A DNA stretch of 33,269 bases, taken from NCBI GenBank assembly GCA_002786855.1, contig PCUU01000037.1:1-33269 (forward strand), read 5' to 3'. Positions 1 through 7,865 of the stretch are shown piece by piece (position 1 is the first letter of the stretch; every line of letters starts with the position of its first letter). Under the pieces are notes generated by a model, which searched no databases, was not told the origin of the DNA, and saw only the letters and a program-made list of their open reading frames with translations. A program made the translations under genes and the position numbers. Source of the stretch: Cytophagales bacterium CG12_big_fil_rev_8_21_14_0_65_40_12. Its GTDB lineage: Bacteria > Bacteroidota > Bacteroidia > Cytophagales > Cyclobacteriaceae.

Positions 1-120
1 GGCTTAGATAGCATAGCAGCGCTATGGTGAGAAGACAAACGAAGCAGAGCGACTGATTCAAAGTGAGTTACGTCAGTAATAGAAAGTCTATTGCATAATT
101 CGGGTTTATAATCATACCTC
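1..120. repeat. Possible intergenic repeat fragment at the left edge
   Basis: No gene starts here. The stretch holds two small hairpins, CATAGC-AGC-GCTATG at 12-26 and AATAGA-AAG-TCTATT at 78-92. One minus-strand frame stays open through it without a start or any recognisable protein character. Its look, an imperfect palindromic block lying beyond a gene's terminator, suggests a dispersed intergenic repeat, but no second copy is present in this window, so the call is tentative. Confidence 0.25.
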
Positions 121-130
121 AATCAATAAG

Positions 131-160
131 AAAGGCTACCCCAAAATGAGGTAGCCTTTT
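131..160 (-). terminator. Rho-independent terminator of pckA
   Basis: AAGGCTACC and GGTAGCCTT form a perfect stem around a short loop (CCAAAATGA region). Read on the minus strand it is followed by T-rich sequence. It lies about 30 nt beyond the pckA stop codon, so it most likely ends the pckA transcript. Confidence 0.8.
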
Positions 161-191
161 CTGTTAGTTAGTAGTCTATTTGTTTTTCTTT

Positions 192-1805
192 TTAGTGATT
201 TACACTCACTTTAGGAGCGCCAGCCAATATGTCTTCGCTGGCATACTCTTCAAATTTCTCGAAGTTCTGATTGAATTTCATCGCTAATTTTTGAGCCTCT
301 GCGTCATAGGCCTCTTTATCGGCCCAAGTGTTTTTAGGATGAAGTATTTCTGTAGGCACATTTGGGCATTCATTTGGCATGGCCAAACCGAAAACCTCAT
401 GGGTGGTATATCCAACTTCCTTAAGTTGTCCTTCGAGGGCTGCTGTAATCATCGCCCTGGTGAATTTTAACTTGATTCGGCTACCAACACCATAAACTCC
501 GCCAGACCAGCCAGTATTGATTAACCACACATCTACACCCGCTTTTTGCATTTTTTCACCTAGCATTTCAGCGTATTTGGTTGGATGCAAAGGCATGAAT
601 GGTGCACCAAAACAAGCAGAAAATGCTGAGGTAGGTTCAGTAATTCCAGCTTCAGTACCCGCTACTTTTGCAGTATAGCCAGAAATAAAGTGGAACATTG
701 CTTGACCCGGAGTCAATTTGGAAATTGGAGGCAAAACACCAGAGGCATCGCAAGTCAAGAAGAAAATATTCTTTGGGTTTGCGCCTACTGACGGTTCTTG
801 GATATTATCAATATGATAGATGGGGTAAGAGACCCTTGTGTTCTCAGTGATTTTATTGCTCTCGTAATCAGGTACGTTCGTTTCTCCTTTGAAAGTTATG
901 TTTTCTAAGAGGGCTCCTGGTTTAATGGCTTTCCAGATGTCTGGTTCTTTTTCTTCAGTAAGGTCGATCACCTTGGCATAGCAGCCACCTTCAAAGTTGA
1001 AAACCGTGTTTTCGCTGGTCCAGCCATGTTCGTCATCACCGATGAGTCTTCTGTTTGGATCAGCTGAAAGGGTAGTTTTACCTGTACCAGAAAGGCCGAA
1101 GAATATTGCAGTATCACCATTTTTGCCCATGTTCGCAGAGCAATGCATGGCAAGTGTATCTTTTTGGTGTGGGAGAATGAAATTCAAGGCAGAGAATATT
1201 CCCTTTTTCATTTCACCGGTGTAGCCCGTTCCTCCAATGAGAGCGATTTTTCTTTTGAAGTTAAGAATAGCGAAGTTGTGTTGTCTTGTTCCATCTCTTT
1301 CAGGAACTGCCATAAAGCCTGGGGCACAAACTACCGTCCATTCGGGATTGAAGTCTTTCAGTTCACTGGCTTCAGGACGAAGGAACATGTTATAGCAGAA
1401 CATATTCGACCAAGGATATTCTGTAACCACGCGTACATTGGTCCTATATTTTGGATCAGCACAAACATAAGAATCACGCGCATAAATCTCTTTTCCTGAA
1501 AGATAATCTGCAACGCGATCATAGAGCGCATCAAATTTAGCTGGCTCAAAAGGGATATTGATATTTCCCCACCAAACGGCATCTGCTGTAATGTCATCTT
1601 TAACGATAAATCTGTCTTTTGGCGATCGCCCAGTAAATTCACCAGTGTGCACTGTAATGGCACCTGTGCTTGTTTCTTGCGCCATTCCTTTTTCGACAGA
1701 AATTTTGGCGAGATCTTCAGAAGGAAGGTTCCAATGTACTTGGGCATTCCTAATACCTAAATTTTCAATACTTGACATAGAGGATTTCAACCCGTTTTCT
1801 TGCAT
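192..1805 (-). CDS. pckA: Phosphoenolpyruvate carboxykinase (ATP)
   Basis: This enzyme converts oxaloacetate and ATP to phosphoenolpyruvate, CO2 and ADP, the first committed step of gluconeogenesis, in the cytoplasm. The sequence shows the ATP-type signature: the P-loop GLSGTGKTTLSADP near residue 240 followed by the metal-binding LIGDDEHGW, and the early substrate-binding stretch TGEFTGRSPKDRF. Length is about 537 residues, normal for the family. The frame stays open up to a TTG at 1835, but that codon lies inside a LacI-type palindrome (1831-1844). I therefore prefer the ATG at 1805; the next Met (1778) is also possible. It is a single-gene unit with its own terminator and a TATTTTTG promoter element at 1867-1860. 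The operator just after the presumed transcription start suggests sugar-dependent repression, shared with the glgE operon. Confidence 0.97.
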   Translation of the reverse strand: MQENGLKSSMSSIENLGIRNAQVHWNLPSEDLAKISVEKGMAQETSTGAITVHTGEFTGRSPKDRFIVKDDITADAVWWGNINIPFEPAKFDALYDRVADYLSGKEIYARDSYVCADPKYRTNVRVVTEYPWSNMFCYNMFLRPEASELKDFNPEWTVVCAPGFMAVPERDGTRQHNFAILNFKRKIALIGGTGYTGEMKKGIFSALNFILPHQKDTLAMHCSANMGKNGDTAIFFGLSGTGKTTLSADPNRRLIGDDEHGWTSENTVFNFEGGCYAKVIDLTEEKEPDIWKAIKPGALLENITFKGETNVPDYESNKITENTRVSYPIYHIDNIQEPSVGANPKNIFFLTCDASGVLPPISKLTPGQAMFHFISGYTAKVAGTEAGITEPTSAFSACFGAPFMPLHPTKYAEMLGEKMQKAGVDVWLINTGWSGGVYGVGSRIKLKFTRAMITAALEGQLKEVGYTTHEVFGLAMPNECPNVPTEILHPKNTWADKEAYDAEAQKLAMKFNQNFEKFEEYASEDILAGAPKVSVNH

Positions 1806-1830
1806 TTTGAATTGATTAAGTGACTGCTGC

Positions 1831-1844
1831 TGCAAACGATTGCA
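1831..1844. promoter_or_regulatory. LacI/GalR-type operator in the pckA leader
   Basis: TGCAAACGATTGCA is a near-perfect palindrome centred on CG and fits the LacI-family consensus GNAANCGNTTNC exactly. It lies 26 nt before the preferred pckA start and just downstream of a -7 element, a position where a bound repressor would block elongation. The 12-mer GCAAACGATTGC recurs identically at 23992-24003 before glgE. Confidence 0.7.
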
Positions 1845-1859
1845 ATTGCTTCAGGGGCA

Positions 1860-1867
1860 CAAAAATA
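1860..1867 (-). promoter_or_regulatory. Putative Bacteroidota -7 element for pckA
   Basis: Read on the minus strand the sequence is TATTTTTG, matching the Bacteroidota consensus TAnnTTTG. Transcription would start around 1853, giving a leader of about 50 nt containing the operator. The -33 element is weak, so the assignment rests on the -7 box and position. Confidence 0.5.
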
Positions 1868-2022
1868 AAGAAATTTTCTTTCGAACTGAATTCAAATCAA
1901 ATTTATTCTCGCACCATTACCGAATGTTTATCCCTTTATTAACTCCACCTTAATAAACTTATTTGTATTTGCCCTTTCAGGGTATTAGTTTTAGCATTGA
2001 TGTTTTAACTAAAAATCGATTT

Positions 2023-3561
2023 ATGTCAAATCAAAAGACCATCTGGGGTCACCCAATAGGGCTGGCAACACTATTTTTTACAGAAATGTGGGAGCGCTTT
2101 AGCTACTACGGTATGCGCGCTTTGCTTATTTTATTCATGACCACCGCTATTGTTGATGGAGGACTTGGATTTGATGATAAAACATCAGGTGCTATATATG
2201 GCCTTTATACAATGGGTGTTTATTTACTAGCACTTCCTGGTGGATGGCTTGCAGATAGACTTTTTGGTTTAAAAAAGTCTGTTTGGTACGGAGGGGTAAT
2301 TATCGCACTAGGCCATTTCACCATGGGTATCCCAGGCATAATGAAACTTTTTGCTGCTGAATCTTCTAAAATTGAATTATCAGCATTAGACACCAATACA
2401 TTCTTTCTTGGACTTATACTTATTGTGGTGGGTACAGGATTATTAAAGCCAAATATCAGCTCTATAGTAGGCCAACTTTATTCCGATGGCGACTCAAGAC
2501 GTGATGCGGGGTTCTCCATATTCTATATGGGCATTAACATTGGTGCCTTAGTAGCTCCAATTTTAACAAGTTCTTTGGCCAGTTATGATTGGCATCTTGG
2601 TTTCGGCTTGGCGGGTTTTGGAATGGTAATTGGCCTTATTCAGTATAAACTAACGGCTAAGAATCTAATAGGTGTTGGAGATGTTCCAGTCTTTGAAACT
2701 ACCCAAGAGCAATATGCAAATCAAAAACTAAAAAGAATTACGACTTATATCATAGGTGCAGTAGTTGTTCTTTTAGTTTTGATGTTTGCTGGAGTAATTA
2801 CTGTTGATGCGAGTGCAATAGCTAGTAGTTCTGGGGTGATCATTGCGGTAGTCGCTTTTTCGTATTTAGCATATATTATAATTTTTGGAGGACTTAGTAC
2901 ATCTGACCGAAAGAAGGTTGGGGCGATTGGTGTTGTGTTCATTTTTTCCGCAGTCTTTTGGTCTGGATTTGAGCAAGCGGGTTCCACTCTGAATTTGTTT
3001 GCTGATCGATTTACTGATCGTACCATGTTCGGTTGGGAAATTCCTGCTGGTTGGTTCCAATCAGTGAATTCTACTTTTATCATTCTTTTCGCCCCGTTTT
3101 TTGGAGCCATGTGGATTTGGTTAGCTAAAAGAAATTTAGAGCCAAGTTCTCCTTTAAAATTCTTTTTCGGCCTTTTCGGAGTTGCTGCGGGATTCTTTGT
3201 GATGTATTTCGCCACAAAAATTGCTGCATCAGGCGAAATGGCTGCGCCAACTTGGTTGATCTTTACTTATTTGTTCCATACTTGGGGTGAGTTAAGCTTA
3301 AGTCCAGTAGGTTTGAGTTTGACGACAAAACTAGCACCTAAGGCTTACCAAGGTCAGATGATGGGAGTATGGTTCCTTTCAGTTTCTTTGGGTAATCTTT
3401 TAGCAGGTTTAATTGCTGGCGAAGCCAGTGGGGGTACAGTAGATGCCTTGGCCGATATGCCTAATCAGTACATGACGATCGTCCTTACAACAATGGGAGC
3501 GGCTCTTGTTCTTTTAGCATTTAATAAACCATTGAGAAAATTAATGGGCAACGTTCATTAA
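2023..3561 (+). CDS. POT-family proton-dependent di/tripeptide transporter
   Basis: A polytopic inner-membrane protein importing small peptides with protons. The POT/PTR2 family signature ExxERFxYYG is present at the start (EMWERFSYYGMRALL), and a second conserved block includes LLKPNISSIVGQLY and the GINIGA segment in the middle of the N-terminal half. Hydrophobic helices alternate throughout, consistent with 12-14 transmembrane segments. From the ATG at 2023 the protein is 512 residues, normal for bacterial POT carriers. An upstream in-frame TTG (1963) would add 20 residues without family character, so I chose the ATG before SNQKTIWGHP. It stands alone, divergent from pckA, with its own terminator. 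The exact peptide specificity cannot be read from sequence. Confidence 0.95.
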   Translation: MSNQKTIWGHPIGLATLFFTEMWERFSYYGMRALLILFMTTAIVDGGLGFDDKTSGAIYGLYTMGVYLLALPGGWLADRLFGLKKSVWYGGVIIALGHFTMGIPGIMKLFAAESSKIELSALDTNTFFLGLILIVVGTGLLKPNISSIVGQLYSDGDSRRDAGFSIFYMGINIGALVAPILTSSLASYDWHLGFGLAGFGMVIGLIQYKLTAKNLIGVGDVPVFETTQEQYANQKLKRITTYIIGAVVVLLVLMFAGVITVDASAIASSSGVIIAVVAFSYLAYIIIFGGLSTSDRKKVGAIGVVFIFSAVFWSGFEQAGSTLNLFADRFTDRTMFGWEIPAGWFQSVNSTFIILFAPFFGAMWIWLAKRNLEPSSPLKFFFGLFGVAAGFFVMYFATKIAASGEMAAPTWLIFTYLFHTWGELSLSPVGLSLTTKLAPKAYQGQMMGVWFLSVSLGNLLAGLIAGEASGGTVDALADMPNQYMTIVLTTMGAALVLLAFNKPLRKLMGNVH

Positions 3562-3578
3562 GAATAAAAGAGAATTTC

Positions 3579-3615
3579 AAAAAGGGCTCTTCAATCATTT
3601 TGAAGGGCTTTTTTT
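3579..3615 (+). terminator. Terminator after the peptide transporter
   Basis: AAAAAGGGCTCTTCA and TGAAGGGCTTTTTTT pair with a few G-T wobbles around ATCATTT and end in a T run, about 20 nt after the stop codon. Confidence 0.65.
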
Positions 3616-3785
3616 ATGCCTTTTTTGTTCAGCAATGTTTGAAGCTCGTGAATTACTTCTACATCAAATCAAATTAAGCCAATGCAGTAGAAAAGGCTAT
3701 GAGATTTTTTAGAGTCTTGGCTGACTGTTGAGCTTATTTGCTGTCGATTCAATTGATTCATTTAAATTCGCGAAAATTGTAATGA

Positions 3786-4397
3786 ATGAATACTGCTGAT
3801 TTGGTCTATTTTATTGATTTGTTAGGAACCTTGGTCTTCGCCATTAGTGGCTGGACGGCAGCCTCAAAAAAGCAAATGGATCCATTTGGCGCTTCTGTAT
3901 TGGCATTTATTACAGCGGTTGGGGGTGGCACCTTGCGCGATGTGCTCATTGGCAGTACCCCTGTGGGCTGGATGCAAGATTTGAACTATCTTCTGATGAT
4001 TGGAATAGGCATAGCTTTAGGACTTCTTTTTAGGAAGTTTTTTGAGAAGCTAAGAAGAACTATGTTTCTATTTGATTCTATTGGTATTGGTCTTTTCACA
4101 ATTCTGGGAATTGAAAAAACCTTGGAATATGGATTGTCACCTGTGATTGCGGTTTTAATGGGGACGGTTTCTGCTGTTTTTGGAGGCGTAGTTCGCGATA
4201 CTTTGGCCAACGAAATACCCCTGATTTTCAGACAAGAAATTTATGCTACGGCCTGCCTGACCGGAGGCATCTTGTTTTTGATTTTGACCTACTTTAACCT
4301 CAATACTGATGTAAAAATTATTGTGACCGTTTGTTATATCATTGCTTTACGAATTATTGCAGTTAAAAATAAATGGTCACTTCCAACGATTAAATAA
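3786..4397 (+). CDS. Trimeric intracellular cation (TRIC)-family membrane protein (UPF0126, YicG-like)
   Basis: A 203-residue integral membrane protein of the UPF0126/TRIC family. Prokaryotic TRIC members are reported to be homotrimeric monovalent-cation channels; the physiological role in bacteria is unclear. The two internal repeats typical of the family are visible: AVGGGTLRDVLIG in the first half and FGGVVRDTLANEIPLIF in the second, each with the glycine-rich kink followed by RD. Six or seven hydrophobic helices are apparent. The ATG at 3786 is used; an ATG four bases earlier runs into a stop at once. ridA starts 6 nt after its stop, so the two are probably cotranscribed. Confidence 0.9.
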   Translation: MNTADLVYFIDLLGTLVFAISGWTAASKKQMDPFGASVLAFITAVGGGTLRDVLIGSTPVGWMQDLNYLLMIGIGIALGLLFRKFFEKLRRTMFLFDSIGIGLFTILGIEKTLEYGLSPVIAVLMGTVSAVFGGVVRDTLANEIPLIFRQEIYATACLTGGILFLILTYFNLNTDVKIIVTVCYIIALRIIAVKNKWSLPTIK

Positions 4398-4403
4398 GCT
4401 CTC

Positions 4404-4781
4404 ATGAAAATAATACATGCTGAAAATGCTCCTAAAGCCCTTGGGCCTTATTGCTCGGCCATAAAAACTGGCAACTTGCTTTTTTGCTCTGGACAAACAG
4501 GCATAGACCCTCGCACCAATGCGCTTGCCTCTGATGACATCGAAGGGCAAACCGCGCAGGTCTTAGCTAATTTGAAATCTGTGTTATCCTCACAAGGTTT
4601 AACACCACATCATGTAGTGAAATGCAATGTTTACCTAAGTGATATGAAATATTTCAGTGTTATGAATAAGATTTACGGAGATTTCTTTGAGGGGCATACA
4701 CCAGCCAGAACAACCGTGGCCGTGGCAGGCCTGCCGCTGGATGCACTTGTTGAAATTGAGTGTATTGCCGAATTGAGCTAA
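4404..4781 (+). CDS. ridA: RidA family enamine/imine deaminase
   Basis: RidA (YjgF/YER057c/UK114) proteins are small cytoplasmic trimers that hydrolyse reactive enamine/imine intermediates such as 2-aminoacrylate released by PLP enzymes. At 125 residues the length is typical. Visible hallmarks are ALGPYCSAIKTGNLLFCSGQ near the N-terminus, the conserved CNVYLSDM segment, and the C-terminal ARTTVAVAGLPLDALVEIE, whose Arg is the substrate-carboxylate-binding residue of active RidA members. It directly follows the TRIC-like gene and ends about 60 nt before a shared bidirectional terminator. Confidence 0.95.
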   Translation: MKIIHAENAPKALGPYCSAIKTGNLLFCSGQTGIDPRTNALASDDIEGQTAQVLANLKSVLSSQGLTPHHVVKCNVYLSDMKYFSVMNKIYGDFFEGHTPARTTVAVAGLPLDALVEIECIAELS

Positions 4782-4841
4782 GACTGAGTTCAGCAAATCT
4801 ACAATTTTACGCATAGCCATTAATGTTATAAGCCATAACGC

Positions 4842-4875
4842 AAAGAGGCTGTCTTTCAAAGACAGCCTCTTTTTA
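4842..4875. terminator. Strong bidirectional terminator between ridA and the SUF operon
   Basis: AAAGAGGCTGTC - TTTCAAA - GACAGCCTCTTT is a perfect 12-bp stem with A and T runs on both sides. It can end the plus-strand TRIC-ridA unit and the minus-strand SUF operon, which converge here. Confidence 0.9.
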
Positions 4876-4892
4876 ATGGGAATTACTTGAGC

Positions 4893-5309
4893 CTAACAAA
4901 ACTCTTCGAAAACGTCTGCAAGGTGATTGCCAATGACCTCAGCACTTCTGCCTTCTATATGGTGTCTTTCTACAAAATGAACCAACTCACCATCTTTAAA
5001 TAAGGCTACAGAAGGTGATGATGGGGGATAGGGCATGTGCCATTCTCTTACTTTTGCAGTGGCTTCTATATCGCCTCCGGCAAATACCGTAGTCAAATTA
5101 TCAGGTTTCTTTTCAGAGAGCTTCAAGGCCATCTTTACACCTGGTCTTGCTGTACCTGCCGCGCAACCACAAACTGAGTTGATCACGACTAATGAAGTAC
5201 CTTTTAAGTTTTTTAAATGCTCATCAACAGCATCAGCTGTTTTCAACTCTGTGAATCCTGCCTCGGTTAGTTCTTGTCTAAATGGGACAAGTAAGTGTTC
5301 TGGATACAT
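4893..5309 (-). CDS. BrxA/BrxB family bacilliredoxin
   Basis: A 138-residue thioredoxin-fold protein of the YphP/YqiW (BrxA/BrxB) family. In Bacillus these remove bacillithiol from S-bacillithiolated proteins. The family's unusual CGC active site is seen in [14 protein letters not shown], and the C-terminal half carries the conserved FAGGDIEAT and [13 protein letters not shown] segments. It is the last gene of the SUF operon, about 80 nt after the DUF59 gene and just before the bidirectional terminator. The context suggests thiol protection linked to iron-sulfur assembly. Whether this organism makes bacillithiol cannot be told from the window. Confidence 0.93.
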   Translation of the reverse strand: MYPEHLLVPFRQELTEAGFTELKTADAVDEHLKNLKGTSLVVINSVCGCAAGTARPGVKMALKLSEKKPDNLTTVFAGGDIEATAKVREWHMPYPPSSPSVALFKDGELVHFVERHHIEGRSAEVIGNHLADVFEEFC

Positions 5310-5389
5310 ATTTTCTAATTTTTAATTTTCTATTCAATCTATTTGCCTTTTGGGCGGAAAGTCAATCTCATGATTGACCAGTAACTAAA

Positions 5390-5698
5390 TTACATAAAGC
5401 CAAGTTCCAACTTAGCTGCTTCAGACATCATTTCCTGAGTGAAGGGAGGATCAAATGTCAATTCTATTTCTACATCATTGACACCTTCAACAGCTTTAAT
5501 TTTTTGTTTTACCTCTTCAGGTATAACTTCTGCCGCTGGGCAAGATGGCGATGTTAATGTCATAAGCACGTAAACGTTATTTACAGGAAACACATTGATT
5601 TCATAAATCAAACCCAGTTCATAAACATCAACAGGGATTTCTGGATCGTAAACTGTTTTTATCGCTGCTACGACTTGGTCTCTTAAATTGTCTTCCAT
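5390..5698 (-). CDS. MIP18/DUF59 family Fe-S assembly protein (SufT-like)
   Basis: A 102-residue protein of the DUF59 (MIP18) family, which acts in late steps of iron-sulfur cluster maturation or transfer; SufT, PaaD and eukaryotic CIA2 share the fold. Conserved blocks are YDPEIPVDVYELGLIY, the cysteine-containing LTSPSCPAAE, and LTFDPPFTQEMMSE. Placement inside the SUF operon, as in many Bacteroidota, supports the role. It lacks the N-terminal extension of longer SufT proteins. A four-helix-bundle gene separates it from sufE. Confidence 0.9.
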   Translation of the reverse strand: MEDNLRDQVVAAIKTVYDPEIPVDVYELGLIYEINVFPVNNVYVLMTLTSPSCPAAEVIPEEVKQKIKAVEGVNDVEIELTFDPPFTQEMMSEAAKLELGFM

Positions 5699-5800
5699 AA
5701 TTTAATTTCAAAATCTCAAATGTCAAAAATCAAATTTCAATCACAGAGGTGAAAACTCAAATTTTAGTTGGTCAAGATTGGCAGTGAGTTTCTGCTCATC

Positions 5801-6148
5801 TTAGGCCTTATTTATTATAGCTGACAAGATTTTTAATAGTTCATTTGCCTCTTGTTCTAGCCTTTTTCTGGTTTCTTCAACTTCTTTGTTACCTAAAGTA
5901 TCAATAAGTCGAAGCCAATATCTTGATTCTTTTGCTTCTTTTCTGGCAATCCTTGCCCTGAATTTAAAATCTTTATCTCCTAACTTTTCATTGGCCTCTA
6001 TGTAATTAGCACCTACAGAGCCAGATGATTTTGTTAACTGTTTTGAATCTTCGTAATTCGATAAGTCTAGAGTTAGTGTTCTTATAAATTGCCTTACATC
6101 CTTAGCGAATTGTTCTGTTCTCTGTTCAAGGTCATAATTACTCGCCAC
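5801..6148 (-). CDS. Four-helix-bundle protein (S23/IVS family), first copy
   Basis: A 115-residue, highly charged, all-helical protein of the four-helix-bundle family first found in 23S rRNA intervening sequences and related to Avd of diversity-generating retroelements. Family features are the early EQRTEQFAKDVRQFI helix, the SSGSVGANYIEANE turn (compare S-x-x-N-I-x-E-G in relatives), and the RIARKEAKESRYWLRLID helix. There is no ATG in the reading frame near the start and no internal Met, so a GTG at 6148 is the start. It sits between sufE and the DUF59 gene, flanked by AT-rich low-complexity sequence with repeated TTTGA/TCAAA motifs. Function is unknown; the position looks like an insertion into the SUF operon. 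Confidence 0.85.
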   Translation of the reverse strand: MASNYDLEQRTEQFAKDVRQFIRTLTLDLSNYEDSKQLTKSSGSVGANYIEANEKLGDKDFKFRARIARKEAKESRYWLRLIDTLGNKEVEETRKRLEQEANELLKILSAIINKA

Positions 6149-6192
6149 GGTTTTGATATTTGATTTTTGTTTTTTTGATGTTTTTGATTTGC

Positions 6193-6624
6193 TTAATTTA
6201 TCTTCGTTGAATAAGCCAGTCCATATATTTTAATCTGTTTCATCATGGCCCCAAGTCCATTTGAGCGCTGTGTGCCAATAAAGCGATTGAGACCCATTTG
6301 ATCAATGAAACGTAAATCAGCATCTACAATTTCTTTTGGGCTTCTTCCAGAAAGTATTCTTACCAGAATACTCACCAGTCCTTTTGTAATGGCTGTATTG
6401 CTATCTGCTTCGAAAAATATTTTATTGTCTTTGAAGTCCGCATTTAACCAGACTTTAGATTGACAGCCTTTCACAATATTGTCATCCGTTTTTGATGAAT
6501 CAGACATTGGGGGCAATTGCTCGCCTAACTCCATGATGTAATTGATGGTCATTTCCATGTCACCATCCAACATAGAGAACTCTTCAACTACTTCTTTTTG
6601 GATATCGTCTATGCTGTTACTCAT
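6193..6624 (-). CDS. sufE: SufE family cysteine desulfuration protein
   Basis: SufE accepts persulfide sulfur from SufS on one cysteine and passes it to the SufBCD scaffold. The 143-residue protein has the family's acceptor motif KGCQSKVW with Cys54, the DSNTAITKGLVSILVRI helix and the GLNRFIGTQRSNGL segment near the C-terminus. Its start codon overlaps the end of sufS by 4 nt (ATGA arrangement), indicating translational coupling with its partner. Confidence 0.96.
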   Translation of the reverse strand: MSNSIDDIQKEVVEEFSMLDGDMEMTINYIMELGEQLPPMSDSSKTDDNIVKGCQSKVWLNADFKDNKIFFEADSNTAITKGLVSILVRILSGRSPKEIVDADLRFIDQMGLNRFIGTQRSNGLGAMMKQIKIYGLAYSTKIN

Positions 6625-7865
6625 TTGTTAAACCGTTTAATAATGCTGTTTAACGCGTCAATAAAGATGTCAATTTCTTCAACAGTGTTGTATACCGCGA
6701 ATGAAGCTCTGGTAGTACCTTCAATACCATAGAAATCCATCAAAGGCTGAGTACAATGGTGACCAGTTCTCACGGCTACACCCTTGGCGTCCATCCACAT
6801 TCCTAAATCAAAATGATGAATTCCTTCCACGACAAATGAAGCGACACTCACTTTGTCTTTTGCCGTTCCAATTATGTTAGCCCCATCAATGGCATTTAGC
6901 GCATTGGTTGCATAATTGAGTAAATTCAATTCATGTGCAGCTATATTGGCTTTGCCTAACTCATTGATGAAATTGATGGCTTCATTCAGGGCAATTACAT
7001 TCGCAATGCCAGGAGTACCCGCTTCAAATTTGTAAGGAATATCGTTGTAGGTGGTTTTGCTAAAACTAACTTCTTTGATCATTTCGCCACCGCCTTGGTA
7101 GGGGGGCATCTTTTCTAAAAGTGATCTTTTACCATATAAAACTCCAGTACCCGTTGGGCCATACATTTTATGGGCAGAAAAGGCATAAAAGTCCACATTC
7201 AATGCTTTTACATCAATGGGTAAATGAGCAGTGGCTTGAGCACCATCAACTAACACCTTTGCACCAACTGCATGTGCTTTTTTAATGATAAGCTCAATGG
7301 GGTTAATCGTTCCTAAAGAATTAGATGCATGATTGAAAGCTACCATTTTGGTGCGCTCAGTAATCAGGTCATCCAAGGCTTCGACAATAATTTCACCAGC
7401 CTGATTGATGGGCATTACTCTGAGCGTGGCTCCACGTTCTTCGCAAATCATTTGCCAAGGTACAATGTTGGAATGGTGTTCCATCGCTGAAATCAGCACT
7501 TCATCACCTTGGTTCAAGAATTTTCTACCCCAAGAAGACGCAACCAAATTAATGCTTTCTGAGGTTCCTTTTGTGAAGATTACTTCTTCAACTTCATTGG
7601 CATTGATGAATTTTTGCACACTCTTGCGGGTATTTTCATAAGCCGCTGTCGCTCTTTCCGCCAAAGTATGAACACCTCTGTTGATGTTGGCATTATCGTG
7701 CTGATAATAATGTACCAAAGCATCAATTACCCGCTGCGGCTTTTGGTTAGTTGCCGCATTATCAAAATAAACCAGTGGTTTACCATTGACTTGCTGATGA
7801 AGAATGGGGAATTCTTCTCTTATTTTCTGAATATCCAGTTTTTGCGTTTCTAGGATTTGAGACAT
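6621..7865 (-). CDS. sufS: SufS group II cysteine desulfurase
   Basis: A PLP enzyme that takes sulfur from cysteine (giving alanine) and hands it as persulfide to SufE. The 414-residue sequence shows the PLP lysine in FSAHKMYGPTG (Lys233), EHHSNIVPWQ around residue 130, and the catalytic loop RTGHHCTQPLM with Cys371, which is the short group II (SufS/CsdA) form. Its start shares one base with the sufD stop (TAATG) and its end overlaps sufE by 4 nt, so the three are tightly coupled. Confidence 0.98.
   Translation of the reverse strand: MSQILETQKLDIQKIREEFPILHQQVNGKPLVYFDNAATNQKPQRVIDALVHYYQHDNANINRGVHTLAERATAAYENTRKSVQKFINANEVEEVIFTKGTSESINLVASSWGRKFLNQGDEVLISAMEHHSNIVPWQMICEERGATLRVMPINQAGEIIVEALDDLITERTKMVAFNHASNSLGTINPIELIIKKAHAVGAKVLVDGAQATAHLPIDVKALNVDFYAFSAHKMYGPTGTGVLYGKRSLLEKMPPYQGGGEMIKEVSFSKTTYNDIPYKFEAGTPGIANVIALNEAINFINELGKANIAAHELNLLNYATNALNAIDGANIIGTAKDKVSVASFVVEGIHHFDLGMWMDAKGVAVRTGHHCTQPLMDFYGIEGTTRASFAVYNTVEEIDIFIDALNSIIKRFNK

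Noticed and set aside
1358-1747. 129-codon open frame inside pckA on the same strand
   Set aside because: It is an out-of-frame shadow of pckA, with no independent start signal or family match.
2015-2024. AATCGATT just before the peptide transporter start
   Set aside because: Only the inner AANCGNTT matches; outer G and C are missing, and such inner matches are expected by chance in AT-rich DNA.
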